Source: Dastarcus helophoroides (taxonomy: Eukaryota; Arthropoda; Insecta; Coleoptera; Bothrideridae). From it: a stretch of DNA of 64,000 nt. Below, piece after piece: positions 1 to 9,829 of the stretch. Every line of letters starts with the position of its first letter. The stretch's first letter is position 1. A model generated the notes under the pieces. That model was not told where the DNA came from and did not search any database. It saw only the letters and a program-made list of their open reading frames with translations. The DNA lies in the NCBI GenBank assembly GCA_028583605.1, contig CM053325.1:48740987-48804986 (forward strand), given 5' to 3'. A program made the translations under genes and the position numbers.

Positions 1-1699
1 TTTACTTTCAATGCAGGGATATGCCACAGTTGCACTGCAGTTGTGCACTCCTTACCTGTTGAAATTTTTTACTCGTTAATAAGTGTGAAATAATTAAATT
101 CAAATGATTAAATTGCACCAACATTTGTTTTCGTTTGTTTTGTCTTTCTTATTGCAAACCAGACCGAACTGTCAAACTTTTCGTTCTGTATGTAAACTAA
201 TGGAAACAATGTTAGTTTGTTTAATTACTTATCTTCTAGTATTAAAAAGTGCCATCCTTTGTACTCTGACTCCACAATTTGTATAAATAAAGTCTTAAAT
301 TGCTCAATTCAGAGCTCAGTTATATGAGAATAACGCTGTACCGGATAGATTTGTATTAATTTAACTGTGATAAACTGCGGCTTCTAAAGAGCAAACAGAA
401 TTCTGGAACGGAAAACTGTTAATCATAATTAGGACAAACACAAACTAATCAAGTAAACACGGAATTTGGATTCAGATGTAAAGACTATCATGCGTATGAA
501 TTATTCGCAAAAACCATGTAAATCAAGTTACATAACTTCCCAGAGAGAATGCTTAACGGACACTATTGACTTAAGTGGTGATAGGATTCATTAATCTAAA
601 ATACATCATGATCACGATTCCCGTGTGAAAGATGAAACTCTATAAGCAACCTGTTCCTACCGGATTGTTTATGCCCAATCTAAATAAATTGTACAGAGCT
701 TATTCAACTAATTACTGTCCAATGAACAAGAGTATAATGTATTCAATGAAATTTAAACGAGTTATATCTCAAAAATTCCAACCGGATTCATAAAATTTAT
801 AGAAATGCCTCCATTTGAAGCTGCGCCTGCCAAGCCGATTATATATTAGCCGCTGTGTGCAATAGAAAAGCGCAACTTATTAATTTAATAAATATTCAAC
901 AAATGGGAATAAGTAGTATTTATTACCTGTTAATTAGACGTTGTCCATATAAAGTATGCAAACATAAAATTTAATCTGTTTAGGGTAAATATAAAAATGG
1001 AAGGCGAAGGTTGAAAAAGAAACGAATTTTTTTTATTCCTTTCGCAGATTTGAGCCATAATATGCACCTAAAATATCGAACTTCCACAATTTGAATCTAG
1101 TAAATATTAAAAAAAATCAGTTTTCATAACATACGCAAATATAGCAAACACTGCAGTGGTGCCAGCAAAGTCTGCATTGATTACTAAGATTGCTCGGTGA
1201 TTATCATTTTATCCTTAATACATGGGGTGGTATATTATAAGAGTTCACGGTCAATTACTTTTCTATAGATTTTATTAAAATTTTTGTCTTAGTTAGTAAT
1301 AATGTTACCTATATACCTTCACAATTAAAAGAACGATGTCAGTGCCGAAGCCGATATATTCAATGTCAAATTTACGATTTTCAGCATGTAGGTATAGATG
1401 AATGAACGTTTTCGAAGACATTTTAATTTATTGCTATTAAAAGCATTATTTTTGGGTAATCCCAATCCGAAATTGTACGTCTGCATTGGCAACATTGCAA
1501 CTCTACTTCATCTTTTAGATGCTTTTGTCTTAAATCTGTCACATAATGCGTGGAAATTCGTCGAATAGTGTTGCCAGCTCATAGAATCTCCTGCTTGGAT
1601 ATTTGTATTATTGTAACTGTGCTATAAGTATTGGTAACACCATCTAGACTTAGATACTTATTTTAAAACGCGTAAGTATAATTTTTAAATGTAAACCGC
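1..1699. other. AT-rich DNA with no recognisable gene
   Basis: I see no coding signal, RNA gene or repeat family member here. The one short open frame on the + strand (104-286) has low-complexity hydrophobic sequence, no family motif and no splice context, and looks like chance. The DNA is AT-rich but more complex than the poly-A/T blocks further right, so it may be ordinary intergenic or intronic sequence. Confidence 0.6.
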
Positions 1700-2060
1700 A
1701 TAGTTGAAAACCAAATTAAAATTTTCAGTCAGAACATGAAATTTTGGAAAAGTTATCCCAATTTAGGGCAAAAATTTCAAAATTATATATGAAAAGACCG
1801 AGATTTTAATACGAAATTTCGAAAAAGATCGAATTTTCGAGAAAAAAGTCCAAATTTTGCAAGAACTTAACAATTTTGTCCCAAATTTTAGAACAATTGG
1901 TAATTTTGGCTTTGAAATCGAAATTTTTGTTGAAGTTTTGTCTGTTAAATCCGACAATCCGCCACCAGCAATAATGTCTTAAAGAAATCAAAATTTCTGG
2001 ATTAATGTCGAAATTTGGGAAAAAAAAACATTTTCGGTTACAATTTTCAATTTTTTTTTT
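1700..2060. repeat. Degenerate AT-rich 'TCGAAATTTT' repeat block
   Basis: The stretch is built from loosely recurring words such as TCGAAATTT, AAATTTTG and GAAAAAAGTC. The same words fill about a dozen other blocks in this window. It encodes nothing: both small open frames on the - strand are Phe/Lys/Ile-rich translations of the repeat. A clean tandem form of the unit is visible at 15016-15069. Confidence 0.55.
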
Positions 2061-2093
2061 AATTTTGATTTTCTTATTTAGACATTTTGATCG

Positions 2094-3077
2094 TTAAGGT
2101 AGTACTGGCGGTTTTAGAATTATCATTCAGAATTTCGTGAAACCGGACATATTGGAAGATCAGAGTAAGATAATGATCCAGTTAAATTATTGAAGAGCTA
2201 CAGAGAATCAGTAAAAATTGGTTGACACTTGAAATTTTACACTCTTAATATTGAGTCTTATGAGAAATCTTAGATTTTATCATATTTTACAAAAAGTACC
2301 GTTCAGATTTTAGTAAAAAGGAAAAAATTGATCGAAAATAAAATATAAAACATTTTAGATACTTTAAATACAGCTTTAGAGCATGTGATAGAAGTAGTTA
2401 ATAAATATCAAAAATTTATTTATCTTACTTTTTCAGTAGTTTATTAGATATGGTGTTGGTTTTATATGAACGATTCAGGGGGCTATCTTGGAATGAATCA
2501 CCATTGTTTACTTCCGTTGTCAATCTTTTCAGGATTGCCCGTTAATTAATTTGTCAATTCAACCTACTGTAGCCAGTTTTGTAATGTTTTTTTTAACTAA
2601 ATCTTTTACTTTTCCAATGAAATATTTCTTTATTATGATTGAATAATTTTGATGATGACACTATTCAGTCATAGAAGTTCCCCTGTTTTTTATTTCATTG
2701 CGATGTTGTCTAGTCTAAATATTACGTTGATCAAACGAGAATATGTATACTTTTGATGTGGTTTTAAATCTAATAGTATCCATAACTATTAAATTTTATT
2801 AACGATTAAAAACAGATATTAAAAATTCCACAATGTTTCGAGAAATATTTAGTAACATCGAACCAGGTTTCGCATTACTGCATCCTTCGCGGTTATATCA
2901 ACAGTAATGCGAAACCTGGTCCGGTGTTAGCAAATATTTATCGAAACATTGTGGAATTTTTAATATATGTTGCTTTTTAATCGTTAATAAAGTTTAATAG
3001 TTATGAATATTAAAGAATTCTATAAAATAAGGGTTAGAAATGTTAATTATCTAGCAGTATCAACAGTACTACCTTAA
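2094..3077. mobile_element. Candidate TTAA-flanked element with 10-bp inverted ends
   Basis: TTAA at 2094-2097 is followed by GGTAGTACTG. The exact inverse, CAGTACTACC, precedes TTAA at 3074-3077. TTAA target duplications with short terminal inverted repeats are the hallmark of piggyBac-type DNA transposons, but the terminal bases here are not the usual CCC start. The interior (about 970 bp) has no open frame resembling a transposase and contains the palindromic repeat at 2781-3005. If real, it is a non-autonomous element. A chance inverted match in AT-rich DNA is possible. Confidence 0.33.
2781..3005. repeat. Palindromic (foldback/MITE-like) element, family C copy 1
   Basis: Two arms of about 100 bp (2781-2880 and 2901-3005) are near-perfect inverted copies around a 20-bp centre. 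They begin and end with CATAACTATTAAA and its inverse, and share internal words such as CCACAATGTTTCG and CAGGTTTCGCATTACTG. There is no coding capacity. A second, one-armed copy with the same order of motifs lies at 62260-62370, which shows this is a dispersed family. I could not define a convincing target-site duplication, so the superfamily is unknown. Confidence 0.75.
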
Positions 3078-3079
3078 AA

Positions 3080-4284
3080 AATAGAATAAAGAAAATAAAA
3101 CATGTTTAAGAAGGGTTTAAAGAAAACATTAACAAATTCCTCAAAAAATTTGCATTAATTTTTGAAAATTATCTTTAAGTTCGAATATTCGCTTTTTTTT
3201 TCCTTAAAATTTGACTGAAAAGTGCAAGTTTTACTTTTTGCTTAGAATTTTTAATGTAGACTTTCACTTTTTATATTATTTTATTTGTTTATTTTTAAAT
3301 ATTTTGATTTAAAATTTGAAAAGTGGATCCTTTTTAAATGTGGCAACCTTTCTTTCTCGAAATTTAAATTTTGACATTCTAATTTCGATTTTTGTCGGGA
3401 ATTATTAAGTTTAAACTGGAACTTCAACTGCATTTATAATAAAAATTCGTTCTATTTAAAAATTTAGAATTTTCAAACGGGCCTACCTAAACCGTAAAAT
3501 TGATTTGAAATTTTAAATAATTTCATTAATAAATTTTTATAATTAAAACAATATAATAATTTATGTTTTAACTAAAATTTTAAATGAAATTTCGAAAATC
3601 CTTAATTAAAACCTAAAAATATTTAGAGAAATAATAAAAAGTTCAAGAAAAACCAAAATTTACCTTTTCAATTCAAATTTTCTAAAAGAAAATTTTTACA
3701 TAGATGAAAAAATATGAAAAAACAGTCCAAGGTTCCCACTTTAAAGTCGAAATTTTAGGAAAAAAATAAATCATCCCTAGATTTAGGAAGAAGCTAGATA
3801 GTTAAAAAAAAAGTAAAAATTGAGGAAGAAACCTGAATCTGAGGTGAAAGTTTTAACACAAAGATGTGGTAAATGAACGAGATTTCGAATTGAAATGTTG
3901 ATAAAAAAATTGAAAATTTGAAGCTGACATTTGATGAGAGAGAAAAAAATTAGGAAATGTTACATCGAAACTTAAAAAATTCTTGAGCAAAGTAGCACAT
4001 TGGAGATTAAAGCCAAAATGTACAGAAAAAAAGACGAAATTTAAAAAAAAAATTAAATTTTAGCGAAAATATTAAAAAATTTTAGTTTCCAATTAGAAAT
4101 TTCGGAAACAAGTAACCATTTCAAGTTTACTTTCGAAATTGGTAGTTTCAAAATTTCTTCTTTAAAGTAGAATATTCTGCGTTTCTCCTAAAATTTCGGT
4201 TTTTACAATTAAGATTTAATATTAAACTGCTCGAGAAATTGTGAAACTTTGAAATTTTTATTCGGAATTTGGAAAAACAAGTCG
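3080..4284. repeat. Degenerate AT-rich repeat block
   Basis: This is low-complexity sequence dominated by A/T runs and short words such as AAATTTCGAA, GAAAAAAG and AATTTTTA. The strand is mixed up to about 3600 and purine-rich (A/G) on the + strand after that. No gene is visible. The RTE fragment at 4285 appears to have inserted into, or decayed beside, this block. Confidence 0.5.
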
Positions 4285-4925
4285 GGATCCAGACTTACAA
4301 ATCACACAATTAAATAGGACGAGTCAATTCAAATATCTAGGTAGTATATTAAGAGAAGAAGGCACATTCAAAAAAAAACCATTCAAAGTAGAATACAAGG
4401 AAAGAAATAAATCCAGGCCCTAAACTTCCTACTAATGGTCTAAAACTATGAAAGTAACCACAGAAATAAAAATATTCAGAGCGGTGGTGGAACCAATTTT
4501 AACTTATGATACTGAATGCTGGCAGTTAATGAAGAAAGATATTATAAAATAGATACTATAGAAATGGATTTCTTGAGAAGAGCATGCAGAATATTAAAAC
4601 TGGACCACACGAGAAATGAAGAGATACGAAGGAGAACAGGAAGAATCTTAACCAGCGCGGACAGAATCGAAACAAGACAACTTTTGTGGAATGGCTACGT
4701 ACAGAGAATGAGTAAGGAGAGGTGGCCAAAAAGGGTGCTAAACTATGTACCGCCACAGAGAACAAAGAAGGGAAAGGCCAATGATCTCATGGAAGTACTG
4801 TATAGAGAAATGTATGAGAAACATAGCTATCGAAGAAGAGGCATGGAGAAATAGAGAGGAATGGCGGTCGAAATGTGGAATGTGACAGAGGCTGTAGAAA
4901 CCCCACCCCATATACATACATAAAA
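4285..4925 (+). pseudogene. RTE-like LINE fragment: reverse transcriptase C-terminal tail and 3' end
   Basis: This is the distal part of a non-LTR retrotransposon. Three frames carry in order: a QFKYLGSILRE block (thumb region after the polymerase palm), a VVEPILTYDTECWQL block, and the open frame 4516-4854 with MDFLRRACRILKLDHTRNE and an RRTG...RQLLWNGYVQRM segment. This order is typical of the C-terminal tail of RTE/craniofacial-development-like LINE reverse transcriptases, where the polymerase primes on nicked chromosomal DNA. The frames are broken by indels and by a stop between about 4420 and 4515. All upstream domains (endonuclease, palm with its YxDD) are absent, as in ordinary 5' truncation during target-primed reverse transcription. 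The 3' end is near 4915-4925, at a CATATACATACAT plus A-rich tail. It is non-functional. The same broad family occurs on the - strand at 17155-20165. Confidence 0.82.
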
Positions 4926-5839
4926 AAATCAAGAATTACAAACAAAATGGAAACAGTTCAAGCTGAAAATGTCTAGTAAAAATATTATCAAAAATTTAAA
5001 TATTTGGGAAAAACGTGAATATTTTAATCTAAATCAGGAAGTTTAAGGATAAGTCGAAATGGCGACTAAATTACCGAAATTTCGAATTTAATCTATAAAT
5101 TTTTGAGAAAAAAAAGTGGAAATTTTGAGGAGAAAATCTTAAAATTCCTAGAAAAAACGAAGAGGCACCAGGCCCCTTTTAGTTAACCAAGATGCAATAT
5201 GTCCTTTTTGATTTTGTAAGGGAAGCAGCCATAGCTTTCATGGCAAACACGCCTCTGAATAAATAGTAGTATATCTAAAGTAATAATTTAAGCTTATATA
5301 AGTGGAGTTTCACAAGAATGGGTACACGCATCAAATATGTCAATTAAAACGAATTCCGCAGGCAAGGCCGTTCAAAATATTAATTATAAAACTACATGGT
5401 AATTATATAAACACCGATAACTAGGCAATTTATCTCGGAATCTAGTACAGTAGACGTGTGGGTAGTAGGTTGTTTCCTGAATTGCTGAGACTTTTTATTT
5501 CGATATTGTCACCTGTGCACCATCGATTGCTCGTTCGGAAAACATTCTAAACAGGTGCTGAACCAGTTGTTTGACATAAAATTCTGCTATTTATACTTTG
5601 CCGTAAAGTATTACCGCAAACACTTGTCCGTCCTTCTAGACTGAATATTATCGAAAAATACAAAGCGAAAAATACTAAGCACAATGAACGGTACCTTCTA
5701 TACTTTTGGTCATCGATGATAATTAAATTAAATTATAAAATACCAACGGATCCCTGCGACTTTACGTAATTTTAGTATTCTGAACATGGGCGTAGGCAGG
5801 ATTTTGTTCAGGGGGAGCAACAATCAATCTGAAAAAACA
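4926..5839. other. No gene seen; degenerate repeat then unique AT-rich DNA
   Basis: The first ~230 bases continue the degenerate AAATTTTGA-type repeat. The rest looks unique and non-coding. At 5788-5815 there is a GGCGTAGGCAGGATTTT motif followed by a G-run. The 54155 region carries a related motif. Such ends are reminiscent of hAT/MITE termini, but no matching second end was found. Confidence 0.5.
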
Positions 5840-7060
5840 TGAAAAAAAAAAAAAAGAAAATCGGAAAATCTACCGGCACTGAGTATATGTATATTTTCAC
5901 TTAATTACTCAAACTGGGGTGTAAAATTTGCAGAAAATCGAATCTAAAATAACAATCGAACCTTCCGGAAAACTTCGTAAAATGTCGACATTTTGAAGAA
6001 AAAAGTTTGAAATTTTCAAAAGTCGAATTTTGTGAAAAAAAAAGTTGCAAAAATTTTACTAATCAAAAATATTTTTCAGAATTTTTACTTTATATGAATT
6101 TTGTCATAATTTTGAAATTCCCAATAAATCTTTTTCTCGGAATTTCCTATGAATTTTATTCTCAGATTTTTATTAAAATGTTGTTCCAATTTTTGAAAAA
6201 TAAGGAATTTTGAAAAAATGATCCACTGTAAGTAGAAATTTCCAGAAATATCACATTTTGAAGTACAAGTCAAAGTTTTGAGACTGAAAACACATTTTGA
6301 AAAATATAAATTTTTGGAAAGTCAAATTAAAAAAAATAAATTTTTAGAAAAAGTCGCATATTAAAAAAAATTGAAAAATTAACGATTTTTGAAAAATACA
6401 ATCGACAAATCGAGAAAAAGATCAAAATTTCTAGAAGAAAATTAAAAATTTCAAAGTGAAAGTTTACTTTTGGAAGAAAACAGGAATTTTTAGGAATAGT
6501 TTCGAAAGAGATGAATTTTGATAAAAAAAAATTGGGAAAAAATTGCAATTTTTAAAAGATCAAATTTGAAATAAATACTTACCTATCGTAAAAGTCGAAA
6601 GACGTTGAATATTTGAAAAAAATAATATTTGCAAAGGTCAAATTTTGTGAAAAACAGACGCTATTTTCAAAAATAGTTGAAATGTTTTCACTGTAAGTGG
6701 AATTTTCCAGAAACATAAAATATCACATTTTCAAGTAAAAGTCAAAAATTCAAGAATATGACAAAGTTCGAGAAACTTCAAGAAATTTAAACTTAAAAGA
6801 AAATTCTGAAAAGGCCGAATATTAAAAAAACGGATTTCGAAAAAATAATGATTTTTAAAAAATATCATCGGAATGCCAAAAAAAGGTAGCAATCTCTTGA
6901 AGAAAATTCGGAGTTTCCAAGACAAAGTTCAATTTTGAGGAAGAAGAGTTAAATTTTTAAGAATAAAGTCGTAATTTCTAAAGCAACGAATTTCGAGAAA
7001 CAAACCCAATTTTGGAAGTCGAAGTTTAAAAAAAAATTACATAATAACGCCACCTTTCGG
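5840..7060. repeat. Degenerate AT-rich repeat block, purine-rich on + strand
   Basis: Words such as AAAAAGTCGAAATTTTG, TTTTGAAAAA and TTTCAGAA recur with irregular spacing. The + strand is rich in A and G through most of the block. Small open frames here (for example 6007-6213 + and 6327-6548 -) are Phe/Lys/Asn-rich translations of the repeat and have no family motif. Confidence 0.55.
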
Positions 7061-8918
7061 AAAAATGAGAAAAAATTTTGAAAATGTGAAAAATGTGTGT
7101 ATTTCCAAAGATGAACGAAGGAATGACTTGATGAGTAGATTTAGGACTCCAAAGATTTCTTTTAAGATTCCCGAACACATTGGCCCCCCCTTAAGAGCCT
7201 CGAACACATTTGCCCCCCCACCCCTCTTTTTCCGCCCTATTTGGGATGCGTGCTCCATTGGTTGGGAAGTCTTAACCCAAACAATACCAAAGAAAACGTT
7301 CCCTCTTTTACTGAAAGTTCCATCAAAATCGATTTCCCTGTTTCTGAGACAGACAAAAATTCTAAAAATATGTCTAATTTTTTATGATATCAAAAAAATC
7401 TTATGACCTTATAAAAAGACAATTACTATTTTAAAATCGCAGGCAGACTCTTCAATTTTATTAAAATACGTAGATTAAAACCTTGTTAGGAAATGATGGG
7501 TTAAAAACTTTTTATTTAGTTACTAAACGCATGGTTTGTAAACATAATAACCAACATTTCAGCCGGATGAGTTTAATATGACGCACACTGTAAATGATTT
7601 TAATTGAAATCATAGCCAGCCAGGATTGGAGACAACGGAACTTCGTCCCAGTGCCCACAGTCGTCTGCCCATTCATCCTTCATTCATACTCGACCAGACT
7701 TATTATAATGCACTCATTCACAACAACTTATCGAAGAACTCATCTGTGTCCCCTCAACCGCGTTGAACATTAACACTTACCACGTGCAACAAGGGATTTT
7801 ATCTTGTTTGTTGTAACATCCTACTCGAATAGAAAGACTACTTTGCTTGGAGAACGGAAATCGTGGTTATTTTGAAAAAACAGAGTTTAGTTTCGATAAA
7901 CATATACAATTACAAAATAGGTCATTAAATGAAACTTACATAAACATCTGCAACCACTAATTTGCGGATGTTATAATTTATGAGTTATATATTACATATT
8001 ATGCAGGGTGATTCAGTCATAATGGCATTAATTTTATCTAAATGTTCGGAAAGCTTGGTAAAGACAGAAAATCTAAAAAAAAAATTTATTCGACTTTTTA
8101 AAATAGACCCAAATCACCCCATTGACCACCAAAAGCCCAGCGCTACTGATCACATTAAATGTTTTACGGCAACAGAGGCTTATTACGTTATCATCCACTC
8201 ACCAGCTGCAATAATAAGCCGGATTGGCAAAGGCTAATTAATTTGCAACAAAACTGTATTAGTTATTTTGACGAATAAGTATTTGTATTTTCATACACTT
8301 AAAACTTTTGACATTTTTTTGTTTCGTTAATCAATCGGTCTGATGAAAAGTAAAACTTAAATTCAAAAAATAAATAACCCAAACTTATTAATTCTACAAA
8401 ATAAATAATGATACGACGTACTGGTTTATTTAATTTTGAAGTATATTAAAGTTGGTTAGCAGTTAGGTTGTTGTTTATAAAAAATATGTCAACGATAGCC
8501 CACAGTCAGAATAAGTTCAGTGAACTTACATCAATACTCGAGTGCCTTTTTTTCGAATTATTTTAGACCTGTTGGGCTCACGAAAAAATGATGATTTGTC
8601 GGTAAACTACATACGGTTTAAAAATTACCATCGTATCACAGAGAGGCACAAAACATAAAACGTCGAGAAATAACTTTCGAGTATTAACCGCTTTTAACAC
8701 TTGCACCCACAACATCGAATTTAATTCATTACTTGCAGCGTTGATATCAACAACGTTCACATCCATCTCGCGTTTTCACCTTTTTTATTTTCGCGTAACT
8801 TTCTTCTGCAATTCGTTATTACCCGATTTTCATATGAAAAAGCGAATCACTTAACTACTTTTCCACAACCATCGATGAAGCAAGGATCATTTAATGTTTT
8901 TCGTATTGTCATTTAGAC
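7061..8918. other. No gene recognised
   Basis: Mixed-complexity DNA. A small C-rich patch at 7180-7220 contains two runs of seven to eight C. Open frames 7065-7406 (+) and 7980-8237 (+) have no recognisable domain, and the second lacks any codon or splice support. I see no RNA gene or transposon end. Confidence 0.5.
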
Positions 8919-9395
8919 ATAACCTAGCAATGTTAACGAAGGCTTCCACGGCCAGAGTAATTATAGGATATGCTTCGTCCGGGATTGGACCGTGTCAAAG
9001 TACTACTAAAAGTGTTCGACGTTTCGCCCACCGTCATAGGGGGCTTCTTCAGGAGAATTTCAGAAGAGTTTCGCCTCTGGTATGGTGGACATACTGAAAT
9101 ACCGTGCTCCTCTGTCTAAACTTTCTTATCCTTTGTACCAATTTTCAACTTAGAAGAGTTTCGCCTCTGGTATGGTAGATATACCGAGTTACCGTGCTCT
9201 GATGTTTTGAAATTGGCCTATTCATTTTTTCATTTTTTGCATATTCCCTTATATTTCTCTTTTTATTTATTGTTTCTTTTCTTTGTTTCTGAAGAAGCCC
9301 CCTACGATGGTGGACGAAACGTCGAACACTTTTAGTAGTTCTTTGACACGGTCCAATCCCGGAAGTAGTATATCCTGTAATAACCTAGTAATGTT
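8919..9395. mobile_element. Inverted-repeat element family A, copy 1, with 16-bp target duplication
   Basis: The element body is about 8935-9379. It is bordered by ATAACCTAGCAATGTT (8919-8934) and the same 16-mer with one change (9380-9395), read as a target-site duplication. Inverted arms of about 92 bp (8961-9055 and 9289-9380) each contain the words GATTGGACCGTGTCAAAG and GTTCGACGTTTCG or their inverses. The left side alone has a 26-bp extension (AACGAAGGCTTCC... to 8960) beyond the arm. The centre holds two tandem ~85-95-bp units starting AGAAGAGTTTCGCCTCTGG. There is no open frame for any transposition protein. Long variable duplications plus inverted terminal arms plus a one-sided extension match what is known of Penelope-like retroelements rather than cut-and-paste transposons, so it is probably non-autonomous. 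Confidence 0.8.
9284..9328 (+). ncRNA. Hammerhead-ribozyme-like motif in right arm of family A copy 1
   Basis: Read as RNA, the parts in order are: UGUUU (9284-9288), core CUGAAGA (9289-9295, fits CUGANGA), one extra A, a hairpin 9297-9315 (GCCCCCU / ACGAU / GGUGGAC), core GAAA (9316-9319), then CGUC and GAACA (9324-9328). GAACA pairs with UGUUU through four Watson-Crick pairs and one G-U to give stem I. ACGU (9319-9322) is self-complementary, as expected for the tiny stem III of type I hammerheads that act as dimers. Weak points are the extra A before stem II and one C-A mismatch in stem II. Hammerheads are known in Penelope-like elements. Activity here is inferred only. Confidence 0.5.
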
Positions 9396-9829
9396 TTGTT
9401 TATTTTTTTCATCCGAGTCCCAACTGCGCAGCCGTAAATTCTTCTTCGTCTTTCTATTCATCTGAGCCTTGAAGCTTTGGAGTCAGTAACAGCTCAAAAA
9501 GGGGTTTAAATTATGATTTTAAAATATTCTTTTTCAGCGTAATTTTACCTTATATAATTTTTTAATCACGTATTCGTATTATACTCATTTTTCCCTATCT
9601 TCCCTTAAAATTAATGCCTTATGACTGAATCACTTTGTACAGATTAGCAATTAAATAACAGGAACAAAAATTGATATGATAAATTAATTTTAAATTTCAC
9701 GACAACCCCCAGTGAAGATAAATTAAGATATAATGTCGGTCAACAAATTTTTCAAAAAGAATGGAATCTAGAGAAAGTCGACCCAGTAATTCAGAAATTT
9801 TGAGATCCGAAGACGTCGATTTTGTGACC
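9396..9829. other. No gene seen
   Basis: AT-rich, apparently unique sequence between family A copy 1 and the next repeat block. There are no open frames of note and no transposon ends. Confidence 0.55.

Noticed and set aside
2781..3005. Hammerhead-like core in the family C palindrome (GCGAAACC and TCGAAACATT words)
   Set aside because: GAAAC words occur but no CUGANGA lies at the required place, so they are part of the palindrome arms only.
7980..8237. 85-codon + strand frame
   Set aside because: No domain. It sits in otherwise featureless DNA.
8961..9055. Family A as a classical TIR transposon
   Set aside because: Target duplications of 14-16 bp and the one-sided extension do not fit any cut-and-paste superfamily.
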